From: Bradyrhizobium quebecense
Lineage (GTDB): Bacteria > Pseudomonadota > Alphaproteobacteria > Rhizobiales > Xanthobacteraceae
Direction: 5' to 3'
Assembly (NCBI RefSeq): GCF_013373795.3
Contig: NZ_CP088022.1
Location: forward strand, 3,472,001-3,536,000
DNA length: 64,000 bases
Of this stretch, positions 7,443 through 15,385 are shown one piece after another (the stretch's first letter is position 1; each line of letters opens with the position of its first letter). Position numbers and translations under genes: made by a program. The notes below the pieces were generated by a model. That model was not told the origin of the DNA. It ran no database searches and saw only the letters and a list, made by a program, of their open reading frames with translations.

Positions 7443-9598
7443 TGCGCGACAAGCACAGGTCACGTTGGCTGCAAGGTTGCCGCCTTACCCTCAGCGCACT
7501 TGCGCTGGGTCAGTTCACCGCCGGCCCGGTGCTTGCGGAGGACTGGAATCACCACGGTGGACATGAGACGCGGTCGCCGATCAAGCACGTGATCGTCATC
7601 ATCGGCGAGAACCGCAGCTTCGATCACGTGTTCGCGACCTACGTGCCCGAACGGCGCGACCAGAGCGTGTTCAACCTGCTCTCGCAGGGCATCGTCAAGC
7701 TCGATAACAAGAAGAACGCGATCCCCGGGCCGAACTTCGAGAAGGCGCATCAGCAGGCGGCGACCGATACCGGCCTGAACGATGCGTTCCTGCTGAGCCC
7801 GCCGAAGCAGAACTTCCCCAAGGATCAATTGCCGGCTCCGCTGGTCGGCGGCCCCAAGGTCTCCTACATCCCGAACAAATGCGGCAGCTCGCCGATCACC
7901 ACCTGCGAGGCGTCGCTTGCGTTGGCGCAGCAGTCGGAATCCGGCCTGCCGTCCGAGTACTACCAGTTCCTCCTGAGCGGCGGCACCGGTCAGACCTCGC
8001 AGACCCCCGACCAGCGCATCACCAATGTCAGCGCGCTGCCGGCCGGTCCGTTCCAGCTCACCAACAGCGATGCGATGCCCTACGACACCTATTCGGCAAG
8101 CCCGGTGCATCGCTTCTACCAGATGTGGCAGCAGCTGAACTGCAACCACTCGGCGGCCAGCCGTGACAATCCGTCGGGCTGCGGTGGCAACCTGTTCGCC
8201 TGGGTCGAGGTGACCGTCGGCGCGGGCGCCAACGGTGCGGCGCAGCCCTCCAACTTCTCAACGGACTACTCGCCGACGGCAACGACCACCGGCGAGGGTT
8301 CGACGGCGCTTGGCTTCTACAACGTGCAGAAGGGTGACGTGCCCTACTTCACCTCGCTCGCGCAGAAATACGCGATGAGCGACAACTTCCACCAGTCCGT
8401 CAATGGCGGCACCGGCGCCAACCACATCATGTTCGGCCATGCCGACATGCTCTACTTCAGCGACACCTACGGCAACGCCGCGGTGCCGCCGAACGGCACG
8501 CAGGTGTTCGGCGGCACGCCCGACGCCGGCATCGTGCATGAAATCGAGAATCCGAACCCGGCTTCCGGCACCAACAACTGGTACACCGAGGACGGCTACG
8601 GCGCCGGCGGCAATGGCGGCTTTGCGCCGCCCTACCAGACGAGCCCGGTGTCCGGCGGCGGCTCCTACAGCGACTGCTCGGATCCCAGCCAGCCCGGCGT
8701 CAAGCCGATCCTGGACTATCTTAAGGGGATCCACATCAACGCGAACTGCGAACCGGGCCACTACTATCTCTTGAACAACTACAATCCGGGTTACTTCGGC
8801 AACGGCAAGAACGCCTACACCGACACCAATCCGTCCAACACGCCGTTCACGATCCCGCCGTCGACCCGCAAGAGCATCGGCGACAGCCTGAACGAGCGGA
8901 ACATCTCCTGGAAGTACTACGGCGACCAGTGGAACAACTACGTCAACGATCCCTATCAACTCAACTGGGGTGTGGCTGGTCCGACCGCGGACGAGTACTG
9001 CAACATCTGCAACCCGTTCCAGTACGACACCTCGATCATGTCGCACCCGGACCAGGTCGCAGCCCATATCAAGGACTCGGTTGATCTGTACTCCGACCTC
9101 TCCAAGCACGCGCTGCCGGCGGTCTCGATCGTCAAGCCGAGCGGCTTCACCGACGGTCACCCGTCGTCCTCCAAACTCAATCTGTTCGAAGGCTTCACCA
9201 AGAAGATCGTCGACCAGGTCCAAACCTCGGACTATGCGAAGGACACCGCGATCTTCATCACCTTTGACGAAGGCGGCGGCTACTTCGACTCCGGCTATGT
9301 GCAGCCGCTCGATTACTTCGGCGACGGCACGCGTATTCCGCTGATCGTGGTGTCGCCGTTCGCGCGGCACGGCCACATCTCGCATGAATATGCCGATCAC
9401 GTCTCGATCATCAAATTCATCGAGCGGAATTGGCGCCTGGAGCCGATCACGAACCGCAGCCGCGACAACTTCCCGAACCCGGTCGCGGCGCCCGGCAATC
9501 CCTATGTTCCGGTCAACAACCCGGCGCTCAGCGATCTGTTCGACGTCTTCGACTTCGACGACGGCGGCCATCATCATGACGGCGGCTGGGACCACTGA
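7442..9598 (+). CDS. Secreted phosphoesterase-family protein (acid phosphatase / phospholipase C-like)
   Basis: The protein has 718 residues. After a Sec signal ending in AGPVLAEDW comes the phosphoesterase fold of the alkaline phosphatase superfamily: IKHVIVIIGENRSFDHVFATY (cut here as ENRSFDHVF), DNFHQSVNGGTGANH in the middle, and IFITFDEGGGYFDSG and DHVSIIKFIERNW in the last third. Asp, Glu, Asn and His of these motifs bind metals and the attacking residue in this superfamily. Related proteins include phospholipase C and AcpA-type acid phosphatases; the substrate cannot be decided here. The C-terminus is rich in Asp and His (DDGGHHHDGGWDH) and could bind metal. AAAGGAGAG provides the ribosome site inside the end of the oxidase gene. 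Confidence 0.85.
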   Translation: MRDKHRSRWLQGCRLTLSALALGQFTAGPVLAEDWNHHGGHETRSPIKHVIVIIGENRSFDHVFATYVPERRDQSVFNLLSQGIVKLDNKKNAIPGPNFEKAHQQAATDTGLNDAFLLSPPKQNFPKDQLPAPLVGGPKVSYIPNKCGSSPITTCEASLALAQQSESGLPSEYYQFLLSGGTGQTSQTPDQRITNVSALPAGPFQLTNSDAMPYDTYSASPVHRFYQMWQQLNCNHSAASRDNPSGCGGNLFAWVEVTVGAGANGAAQPSNFSTDYSPTATTTGEGSTALGFYNVQKGDVPYFTSLAQKYAMSDNFHQSVNGGTGANHIMFGHADMLYFSDTYGNAAVPPNGTQVFGGTPDAGIVHEIENPNPASGTNNWYTEDGYGAGGNGGFAPPYQTSPVSGGGSYSDCSDPSQPGVKPILDYLKGIHINANCEPGHYYLLNNYNPGYFGNGKNAYTDTNPSNTPFTIPPSTRKSIGDSLNERNISWKYYGDQWNNYVNDPYQLNWGVAGPTADEYCNICNPFQYDTSIMSHPDQVAAHIKDSVDLYSDLSKHALPAVSIVKPSGFTDGHPSSSKLNLFEGFTKKIVDQVQTSDYAKDTAIFITFDEGGGYFDSGYVQPLDYFGDGTRIPLIVVSPFARHGHISHEYADHVSIIKFIERNWRLEPITNRSRDNFPNPVAAPGNPYVPVNNPALSDLFDVFDFDDGGHHHDGGWDH

Positions 9599-9621
9599 CG
9601 CCCGCACCTCGCGACACAACG

Positions 9622-9648
9622 ATCCGCCGGCCCGAAAGGCCGGCGGAT
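9622..9648 (+). terminator. Intrinsic terminator-like hairpin after the phosphoesterase gene
   Basis: A perfect 11-bp stem (ATCCGCCGGCC paired with GGCCGGCGGAT) closes a CGAAA loop and is followed by TTCATTT. It sits 24 nt after the stop codon and would end the oxidase-phosphoesterase transcript. Confidence 0.8.
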
Positions 9649-9736
9649 TTCATTTGCGTCCAGCGGATGTCCTAGCCTGAACGAGCCTGTAACGTGTCCG
9701 GCAGCACCGGTCTCGTCTCCATGGAAATTCAGGTCA

Positions 9737-10195
9737 ATGACATCAGTCGCTTTCCGCCAGGCACAACCCGCCGACCTTCCCGCGATCATCGCCCTGCTCG
9801 CCAACGATCTCCTGGGGAAACAGCGCGAGGATCCGAGCTCGCCGCCGAACCCACGATACGTCGACGCTTTCAAAGCCATCCTCGCTGATCCCAACCAATT
9901 TCTGGTCGTGGCGACCCTGGACGACGAGGTGATCGGGACCCTTCAACTCACCTTCATTCCCGGAATGGCACGCCTGGGCGCCTGGCGCGGACAGATCGAG
10001 GCGGTCCGAATTGCCGAGGCGCACCGCAGCTCGGGCGTCGGGCAGCAGATGTTCGAATGGGCGATCGACCAATGCAAAGCGAGAGGCTGCGATCTCGTGC
10101 AGCTGACCACCGACAAGGCGCGCCCCGATGCGCACCGCTTCTATGAGCGATTGGGATTCGTCGGCAGCCATCTCGGCTACAAGCTGATGCTTTAA
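9737..10195 (+). CDS. GNAT-family N-acetyltransferase
   Basis: The protein has 152 residues and is a single GNAT domain. FRQAQPADLPAIIALL is the usual opening strand and helix. EAVRIAEAHRSSGVGQQMFEW is the acetyl-CoA binding motif A, with the R-x-x-G-x-G/A pattern realised as RSSGVG. DAHRFYERLGFVGSHLGYKL is the closing motif B, in which the Tyr commonly acts as general acid. The enzyme would move acetyl from acetyl-CoA to an amine. The substrate is unknown, and the neighbours (phosphoesterase, secreted hydrolase) give no clear hint. The gene seems to be monocistronic, with a terminator upstream and about 130 nt before the next gene. Confidence 0.88.
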   Translation: MTSVAFRQAQPADLPAIIALLANDLLGKQREDPSSPPNPRYVDAFKAILADPNQFLVVATLDDEVIGTLQLTFIPGMARLGAWRGQIEAVRIAEAHRSSGVGQQMFEWAIDQCKARGCDLVQLTTDKARPDAHRFYERLGFVGSHLGYKLML

Positions 10196-10327
10196 GCTTC
10201 CGCACCGTGCGGCGAGACCAACCGGCCGCGCGATCACAACACCTCGATGCGGCGCGGCCGAGCGTTGTGATATGGCGCCGGCTTTGGCAGTCTCCCTGAT
10301 CACCGGAACGACGCGGGAGCGGACGGC

Positions 10328-11386
10328 ATGCGGCACTTCATTCTTCCGACATCCTTGCTGGCCGTCATCTGGCTGCTGCTGCCACTTCCCGCCCAATCGG
10401 CGCCCTGCCTGCTCGTCACCTTGACCGGCACCATGAGCGGCCCCGCTTTGCGCAATGGCATCGCGGGCGCCGGCACACTCGTGCGCTACGGAGATGACAG
10501 TTCCGATTGCGGGATGCTGAAGCTGCAGTTCGACGCAGGCCGCGGCACCGAACTAAGGCTGTCACAACTGGACGTCGAGCCCGGCCAGATCGACGCCGTC
10601 TTCCTCACGCATATGCACTCGGATCACACCGAGGGCCTCGTCGACTTGCTGCTCGCGCGCTGGAACTGGAGTTCCGGCGGGGCCGCGCTCGATGTGGTCT
10701 GCAGCAGCGATGCGCCCTCCCCGCTCGGCTTCACCCTGAGCTGCGGCAAGTTTGTCGCGCATATCGGCGATGCCTTTGTTCAGTCCGGCGAAATCGCACA
10801 GCGGGTTTCAGAGGACAAGAGGCGGTTGGCTGGCGGACCTGCCGAGCTTGTGCATCTCATCACATTCGAGCCGACGGACGAGCCACAGGTGATCTGGTCG
10901 AAGGGCGGGGTCCGGGTGAGCGCGATCCGCTCGACCCACATCGCGGGCCATGCCTCCTATCGCGTCGACACGCCGGCCGGCAGCGTCGTGATCGGCGGCG
11001 ATGCCAGCAATGACAGTGCCGCTCCGCCGCGTCCGACGTCGACGTCGGCGCAAGTCGAGAAGCTGGCACAAGGCGCCGAGGTGATCGTGCACTCGACCAT
11101 GCATCCCATCATGGGTCCGGAGCGCGACAGCGGCATGCCGCCGCCCGTCTTCTACCGCCAGAGCCTGGCGCCCGACCTCGGCGCCATGGCACAACGCGTG
11201 GGCGCCAAGTATCTGATGCTGACCCACCTCGCGCCACAGGTCGGGGCAACGCACCACGGCCCCTACAAGGTCCCCGGAGGCGCGCTCACCGAAGCGGACT
11301 ATCGCGCCGCCGCCGAGGCAGGCGGATTTACCGGCACGACGATCGTCGGCTCGGATCTCGCTACTTTGCGCCTTCCCGCCAAATAG
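10328..11386 (+). CDS. Exported metallo-beta-lactamase-fold hydrolase
   Basis: The protein has 352 residues. The first 25 form a signal (LAVIWLLLPLPAQSA). The metal motif T94-H-M-H-S-D-H100 follows, then THIAGHASY and IGGDASND, which supply further His and Asp ligands of the binuclear site, and LTHLAPQ near the end. This set resembles the arylsulfatase AtsA / RNase Z-like branch of the fold rather than true beta-lactamases. Two Cys pairs near the N-terminus (C27, C61) and centre may form disulfides in the periplasm. The reaction is hydrolysis of an ester or related bond; the substrate is unknown. It converges with the amidohydrolase gene; a short 6-bp hairpin near 11395-11413 lies between them. 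Confidence 0.83.
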   Translation: MRHFILPTSLLAVIWLLLPLPAQSAPCLLVTLTGTMSGPALRNGIAGAGTLVRYGDDSSDCGMLKLQFDAGRGTELRLSQLDVEPGQIDAVFLTHMHSDHTEGLVDLLLARWNWSSGGAALDVVCSSDAPSPLGFTLSCGKFVAHIGDAFVQSGEIAQRVSEDKRRLAGGPAELVHLITFEPTDEPQVIWSKGGVRVSAIRSTHIAGHASYRVDTPAGSVVIGGDASNDSAAPPRPTSTSAQVEKLAQGAEVIVHSTMHPIMGPERDSGMPPPVFYRQSLAPDLGAMAQRVGAKYLMLTHLAPQVGATHHGPYKVPGGALTEADYRAAAEAGGFTGTTIVGSDLATLRLPAK

Positions 11387-11414
11387 ACCGGCGCAGCCGG
11401 TTTCCGGCCGGCTC

Positions 11415-12629
11415 TCACGGCTTCTGATAGATCACGTGACCCGCGCGGATGGTGGTGCTCACTTTCGCAAGATTGGCGACGTCGCTGAGCGGGTCGCCGT
11501 CGAGCACCACGAGATCGGCGTCAAAGCCCTGCTCCACCCTGCCCTTCTTCGCGGCCTTGAAGAACCGCGCCGGATTGGTCGTCAGCGAGGCCAGCACTTG
11601 ACGCTCCGACAGCACGCGGTGCATCAGCTGGAATTCCTGCGTGGTGTCGTACAGCGTGGTGAAGCCGACATCGGTGCCGAACAGCACCGTGCCGCCGTTC
11701 TCCGAGAACTGCTTGAGCTGGTTGACGGTCGCGGCCACCAGGCGGTTGGTGACGTTGGGGTCGAGAACCACCGTCGTGAACAGCGACAGCGTCGGGATCA
11801 GCGCAGTCCCCTGCGCCTTGAACCGCGCAAGTTGATCATCCGTGTAGCTCCGCTCGCTGGGCGTCGTGTGCGCGAGCACGTCGACGTCTGCTGCGATCAC
11901 CGTCTCGACGCCGATCTTGTTCTGCGGATGCGCGAACACCGGCCTGCCCTGTGCATGCGCGACGTCGACGGCCGCCTTGGCGATCGCCGGATCCATGTTG
12001 ATGACAGGTTTATCGCCCATGAACGCGCCGGTGAACAGCTTGATGCCGTCCTCGCCCATCGCGAGCCAGTCGCGCGCCCACTTCGCCGCCTCCGCAGGCG
12101 TCGCGGCTTCAGGAAGCTGGATTTCGGGCGGCAGGTAGACGGGATGCCCGCCCTTGGGAAACACGTTGCCGGCGAGCAGAATGTTGGGACCGGCGACCTC
12201 ATTTGCTGCGATGCGCTTGCGCAGCGGCAGCGTGTTCCGTGGATCGGAGCCGAGATCCCAGACCGTGGTAAAACCCCATCGGGTCAGCATCTCCTGCATG
12301 TGCTGCGTCAGCGGCGCGGCCGGCGCCTCGCCGGCGTTGTGCCAGACATGTTCCGTGAAATGCACGTGGCTGTTCCAGAACCCGGCAACGACAGTCTTGC
12401 CGCTGCAATCGATCAGGCGCGCATCCGAGGGCAGCTTGACGTCGCCGGACTTGCCGACCGCGCTGATGACGCCGTCCGTGATCACGATCGCCGCATCCGG
12501 CAGCGCGGCTGCATCGGCCGATGCGTAAAGCGTGCCGCCGCGGAGCGCCACGGTCTCGGCATGTGCCGCCGCAGTGGCGACGGCCGAGCCAATGAGAAAA
12601 AGCGCGACGCGTAACCAGGTCCCGGTCAT
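11415..12629 (-). CDS. Exported metal-dependent amidohydrolase
   Basis: The protein has 404 residues with a signal peptide (MTGTWLRVALFLIGSAVATAAAHA). It carries the amidohydrolase superfamily motifs: NSHVHF (first metal His pair), GEDGIKLFTG with the Lys that is often carboxylated, VFAHPQN and VLAHTTP His residues, and GTDVGF with the catalytic Asp. The final LVVLDGDPL strand belongs to the small beta domain. It resembles imidazolonepropionase / prolidase-like members (Xaa-Pro-type amidohydrolases), but the substrate is open. An ATG at 12653 is possible, yet GAGG lies six bases before the ATG at 12629 and none before 12653, so the shorter form is preferred. There is no operon partner. Confidence 0.85.
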   Translation of the reverse strand: MTGTWLRVALFLIGSAVATAAAHAETVALRGGTLYASADAAALPDAAIVITDGVISAVGKSGDVKLPSDARLIDCSGKTVVAGFWNSHVHFTEHVWHNAGEAPAAPLTQHMQEMLTRWGFTTVWDLGSDPRNTLPLRKRIAANEVAGPNILLAGNVFPKGGHPVYLPPEIQLPEAATPAEAAKWARDWLAMGEDGIKLFTGAFMGDKPVINMDPAIAKAAVDVAHAQGRPVFAHPQNKIGVETVIAADVDVLAHTTPSERSYTDDQLARFKAQGTALIPTLSLFTTVVLDPNVTNRLVAATVNQLKQFSENGGTVLFGTDVGFTTLYDTTQEFQLMHRVLSERQVLASLTTNPARFFKAAKKGRVEQGFDADLVVLDGDPLSDVANLAKVSTTIRAGHVIYQKP

Positions 12630-12752
12630 GGACAGCCTCTCTGACGGTTGCATGCCGGCGGTGCCCGGCGCGCGGCAACATAGCCGCGGCGCAGTGAGCC
12701 GCTTTGATCGTTCTTGCTGTCCGCGACGGATATCGAGAGGCGGCGTCCGCCG

Positions 12753-13949
12753 TCACTCCTCGGGCGCGTTCTCGATCGGGTCGAAGCGATCGGCCTCGAG
12801 CCCGAGCAGATTCCAGGATTGCAGCATGTGCGGCGGCAGCGGCGCCGTCGCGTCGATCACGCCGCCGCGCGGGTGCGGAATCACGATGCGGCGCGCGAGC
12901 AGATGCAGCCGGTTCTGCAGGCCGCCCGGCAGCTGCCAGTTCTCCTTGTTGAAGTATTTGGGGTCGCCGACGATCGCGTGATCGATATGCGCCATGTGGG
13001 CGCGCAATTGATGGGTGCGGCCGGTCACCGGCTTGAGCGAGACCCAGGCGAGCTTCGTCGCCGAAGTCTCGACCACGGCATAGTAGGTCACGGCGTGGCT
13101 GGCGCCCTCGTCGCCATGCGCCGCAATCCGCATGATGCTGTCTTCCTCGCTCTCCTCCTTGGCGAGATAGGTCGAGATGCGGCCCTGCTTCGGCTTCGGC
13201 ACGCCGGCAACCAGCGCCCAGTAGATCTTGCGCGCGGAACGATGCCGGAACGAGCCGGTCAGAGCGGTCGCGGCAAAGCGCGTCTTGGCGATCAGCAGGC
13301 AGCCCGAGGTCTCGCGGTCGAGCCGATGCACCAGCCGCGGCTTCTGCCCCTTGGCGTCGCGCATCACCTCCAGCATGTCGTCGACATTGCGCGTGATGCC
13401 GGAGCCGCCCTGAACCGCCAGGCCTGCGGGCTTGTTCAGCACCATCACGTCGGCGTCCTCGAACAGGATCATATCCTTGAGATCCTGGAGGGTCTTCTTC
13501 GCCGCTTCGGACAGGCTGGCGGCCGCCTTCGGCGTATCGAGCCGCAGCGGCGGAATGCGGACGCTCTGCCCTTCTTCCAGCCGGTCCTTGCTGTCCGCAC
13601 GCTTGCCGTTGACGCGCAACTCGCCCTTACGAACGATGCGCTGGATGTGGGAAAACGACAGGCCGGGGAAACGCGCCTCGAGAAAGCGGTCGACGCGCAT
13701 GTTGTCCTCGTCCGCCGTCACCACCACGGTCTGCACCTTGGTCGGCAGCGGCGGCGGCTCGGCGACACTCTTCTCCGGTTCGGGCACGAATGGCTTGGGC
13801 GCCCGCTGCTTGTCGCCAAGGCGCACCGCTGTTGACTTGCCGCCCGCACGATGCGCCGGCCCCCGCTCGGCTGCCGGGCCGCGATGGGGACGCGCGCCTT
13901 TGGCGCGGTCGCTCGCTGGGCGGAGAGGTCTCTTGACGCGGCGGCTCAT
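12753..13949 (-). CDS. RluC/RluA-family 23S rRNA pseudouridine synthase
   Basis: The protein has 398 residues. An unusually long basic and Pro-rich N-terminus (about 1-78) precedes an S4 RNA-binding domain (MRVDRFLEARFPGLSFSHIQ, about 84-140) and the catalytic domain. The active-site motif HRLDRETSG has the nucleophilic Asp near residue 211. VTGRTHQLRAHM is the second family motif. The enzyme converts uridines in 23S rRNA to pseudouridine. The S4 plus RluA layout fits RluC, which modifies positions 955/2504/2580 in E. coli; which sites are used here is not visible. The N-terminal extension is longer than in E. coli RluC. Confidence 0.88.
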   Translation of the reverse strand: MSRRVKRPLRPASDRAKGARPHRGPAAERGPAHRAGGKSTAVRLGDKQRAPKPFVPEPEKSVAEPPPLPTKVQTVVVTADEDNMRVDRFLEARFPGLSFSHIQRIVRKGELRVNGKRADSKDRLEEGQSVRIPPLRLDTPKAAASLSEAAKKTLQDLKDMILFEDADVMVLNKPAGLAVQGGSGITRNVDDMLEVMRDAKGQKPRLVHRLDRETSGCLLIAKTRFAATALTGSFRHRSARKIYWALVAGVPKPKQGRISTYLAKEESEEDSIMRIAAHGDEGASHAVTYYAVVETSATKLAWVSLKPVTGRTHQLRAHMAHIDHAIVGDPKYFNKENWQLPGGLQNRLHLLARRIVIPHPRGGVIDATAPLPPHMLQSWNLLGLEADRFDPIENAPEE

Positions 13950-14090
13950 GGGGTTGCAACTCCGAAGTTAAGCCCGTGGGTAGCGCAAATGCCGCGAATC
14001 GTCACGGCGAAATCGGTACGAATCCGGCGCAACATTGGCCATGTTTGGCTGCATGCGGCAATCGACGGGAGCCGTGGAAGGAGCTTTGGA

Positions 14091-15032
14091 ATGAGACTGG
14101 CGGTATCGGCTTTGGCGGCGGCCCTGATGCTCTCCGGACCGGCGCTGGCGCAGCAAGGCCCGATGCAGGAAGATCTCGCCTGGAAGCTCCTGGAACTCGG
14201 CCGCGTCATCGACCCGCCCAGGACGGCCGCGCTCTACGCACCGCTGCAGCAGAAGGAGCCCTATCAGGGCGTCAAGGTCGAGCGCGACGTCAAGTATGGC
14301 CCTGCCGACCGCCATTTGCTCGACATCTTCACGCCCGACCCAGCGGCGGCGGCGCCACGGCCGGTGCTGATCTACATCCACGGCGGCGGCTTCATTGCCG
14401 GCAGCAAGCGCAACCCCGGCAGCCCGTTCTACGACAACGTCATGCTGTGGGCCGCCAAGAGCGGCTTTGTCGGCGTCAATGCCACCTACCGCCTGGCGCC
14501 GGCCTTTCCCTGGCCGGCAGGCGCCGAAGACATGGGCGCGATCGTGCAGTGGGTCGCGGAGAACATCGGCTCCCGCGGCGGCGACCCCAGCCGCATCTTC
14601 CTGATGGGCCAGTCAGCCGGCGCGATCCATGTCGCGAGCTATGTCTCGCACAGCGAATTCCACAAGGTGACGGGCGGCGGCCTTGCCGGCGCGATCATGG
14701 TGTCAGGCATCTACGATCTGACCGCCTCGCCCGCCGGCGACGCTGAGCTCGCCTATTACGGCTCCGACCCCTCGCGCTACGCCGAACGCTCCTCGCTGCA
14801 AGGCCTGGTCGCCAGTCCGATTCCATTTCTGATCACCGCGGCCGAGCTCGATCCGCCGCGCTTCGTCGAACAGTTCGAGCTCATGAAGCAGGCCAGCTGC
14901 AAGCGGCCGAGCGGCTGCGCCCGCAGCTTCATGCTGCCGCAGCACAGCCATATGTCGGAGGTCTACGCGATCAACACGCCGGACACGCGGCTGACGGATG
15001 AGATTCTGGAGTTCGTGAAAAGCGTCAAGTGA
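14091..15032 (+). CDS. Exported alpha/beta hydrolase (carboxylesterase-like)
   Basis: The protein has 313 residues. MRLAVSALAAALMLSGPALA is a clean signal peptide, with GAAGGAG upstream of the ATG at 14091; an open frame continues to 13851 but only overlaps the divergent pseudouridine synthase. The mature enzyme shows the oxyanion motif IHGGGF (97-101), the nucleophile elbow GQSAG with Ser175, an acid in AAELDPP, and the catalytic His in PQHSHMSE. These are features of the hormone-sensitive-lipase / carboxylesterase branch. It would hydrolyse an ester in the periplasm; the substrate is unknown. Two Cys close to the C-terminus (CKRPSGC) could form a disulfide. Confidence 0.85.
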   Translation: MRLAVSALAAALMLSGPALAQQGPMQEDLAWKLLELGRVIDPPRTAALYAPLQQKEPYQGVKVERDVKYGPADRHLLDIFTPDPAAAAPRPVLIYIHGGGFIAGSKRNPGSPFYDNVMLWAAKSGFVGVNATYRLAPAFPWPAGAEDMGAIVQWVAENIGSRGGDPSRIFLMGQSAGAIHVASYVSHSEFHKVTGGGLAGAIMVSGIYDLTASPAGDAELAYYGSDPSRYAERSSLQGLVASPIPFLITAAELDPPRFVEQFELMKQASCKRPSGCARSFMLPQHSHMSEVYAINTPDTRLTDEILEFVKSVK

Positions 15033-15385
15033 CGCGCGAGAGCAATATGAAGTTATGGGCCGTCGCAGCGGGCTCTACCAAAATATCGAGAACAACCCCA
15101 TGCAAAGTAGCCGGCGGCGGCCGGCGTTCGACCAAGCAACTTGACACGTCGGGCAATTCAGGGATATATTTCTAATATTCCGAAGTCACTCAATTTGCAT
15201 ATTGCATTTGCGGGCTTCTGCAACTGACGCCGCAGGCCGGAACGGGAACACGCGTTATTCGCGGCCGCAGCCTAATCTCGCTTTGCTCTAGGGCGTGTAC
15301 TCATAAATCCGCTACGTCGGCTTTGCCCCTGAAGCCGGACATCGCCGGGTGACTGGCATGTCGGTTTTGGGCCCAGAAGCCGGCC
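15033..15385. other. Intergenic region with an orphan promoter-like pair and a probable repeat relic
   Basis: No gene is visible. The middle is AT-rich for this genome. On the plus strand TTGACA (15141-15146) and TATATT (15165-15170) are spaced by 18 nt, but no gene follows on that strand. The stretch from about 15291 (GGGCGTGTACTCATAAA) to 15385 has the wording I recall from a dispersed, degenerate element in Bradyrhizobium genomes. A second copy is not present in this window, so that identification rests on recall only. Confidence 0.4.
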
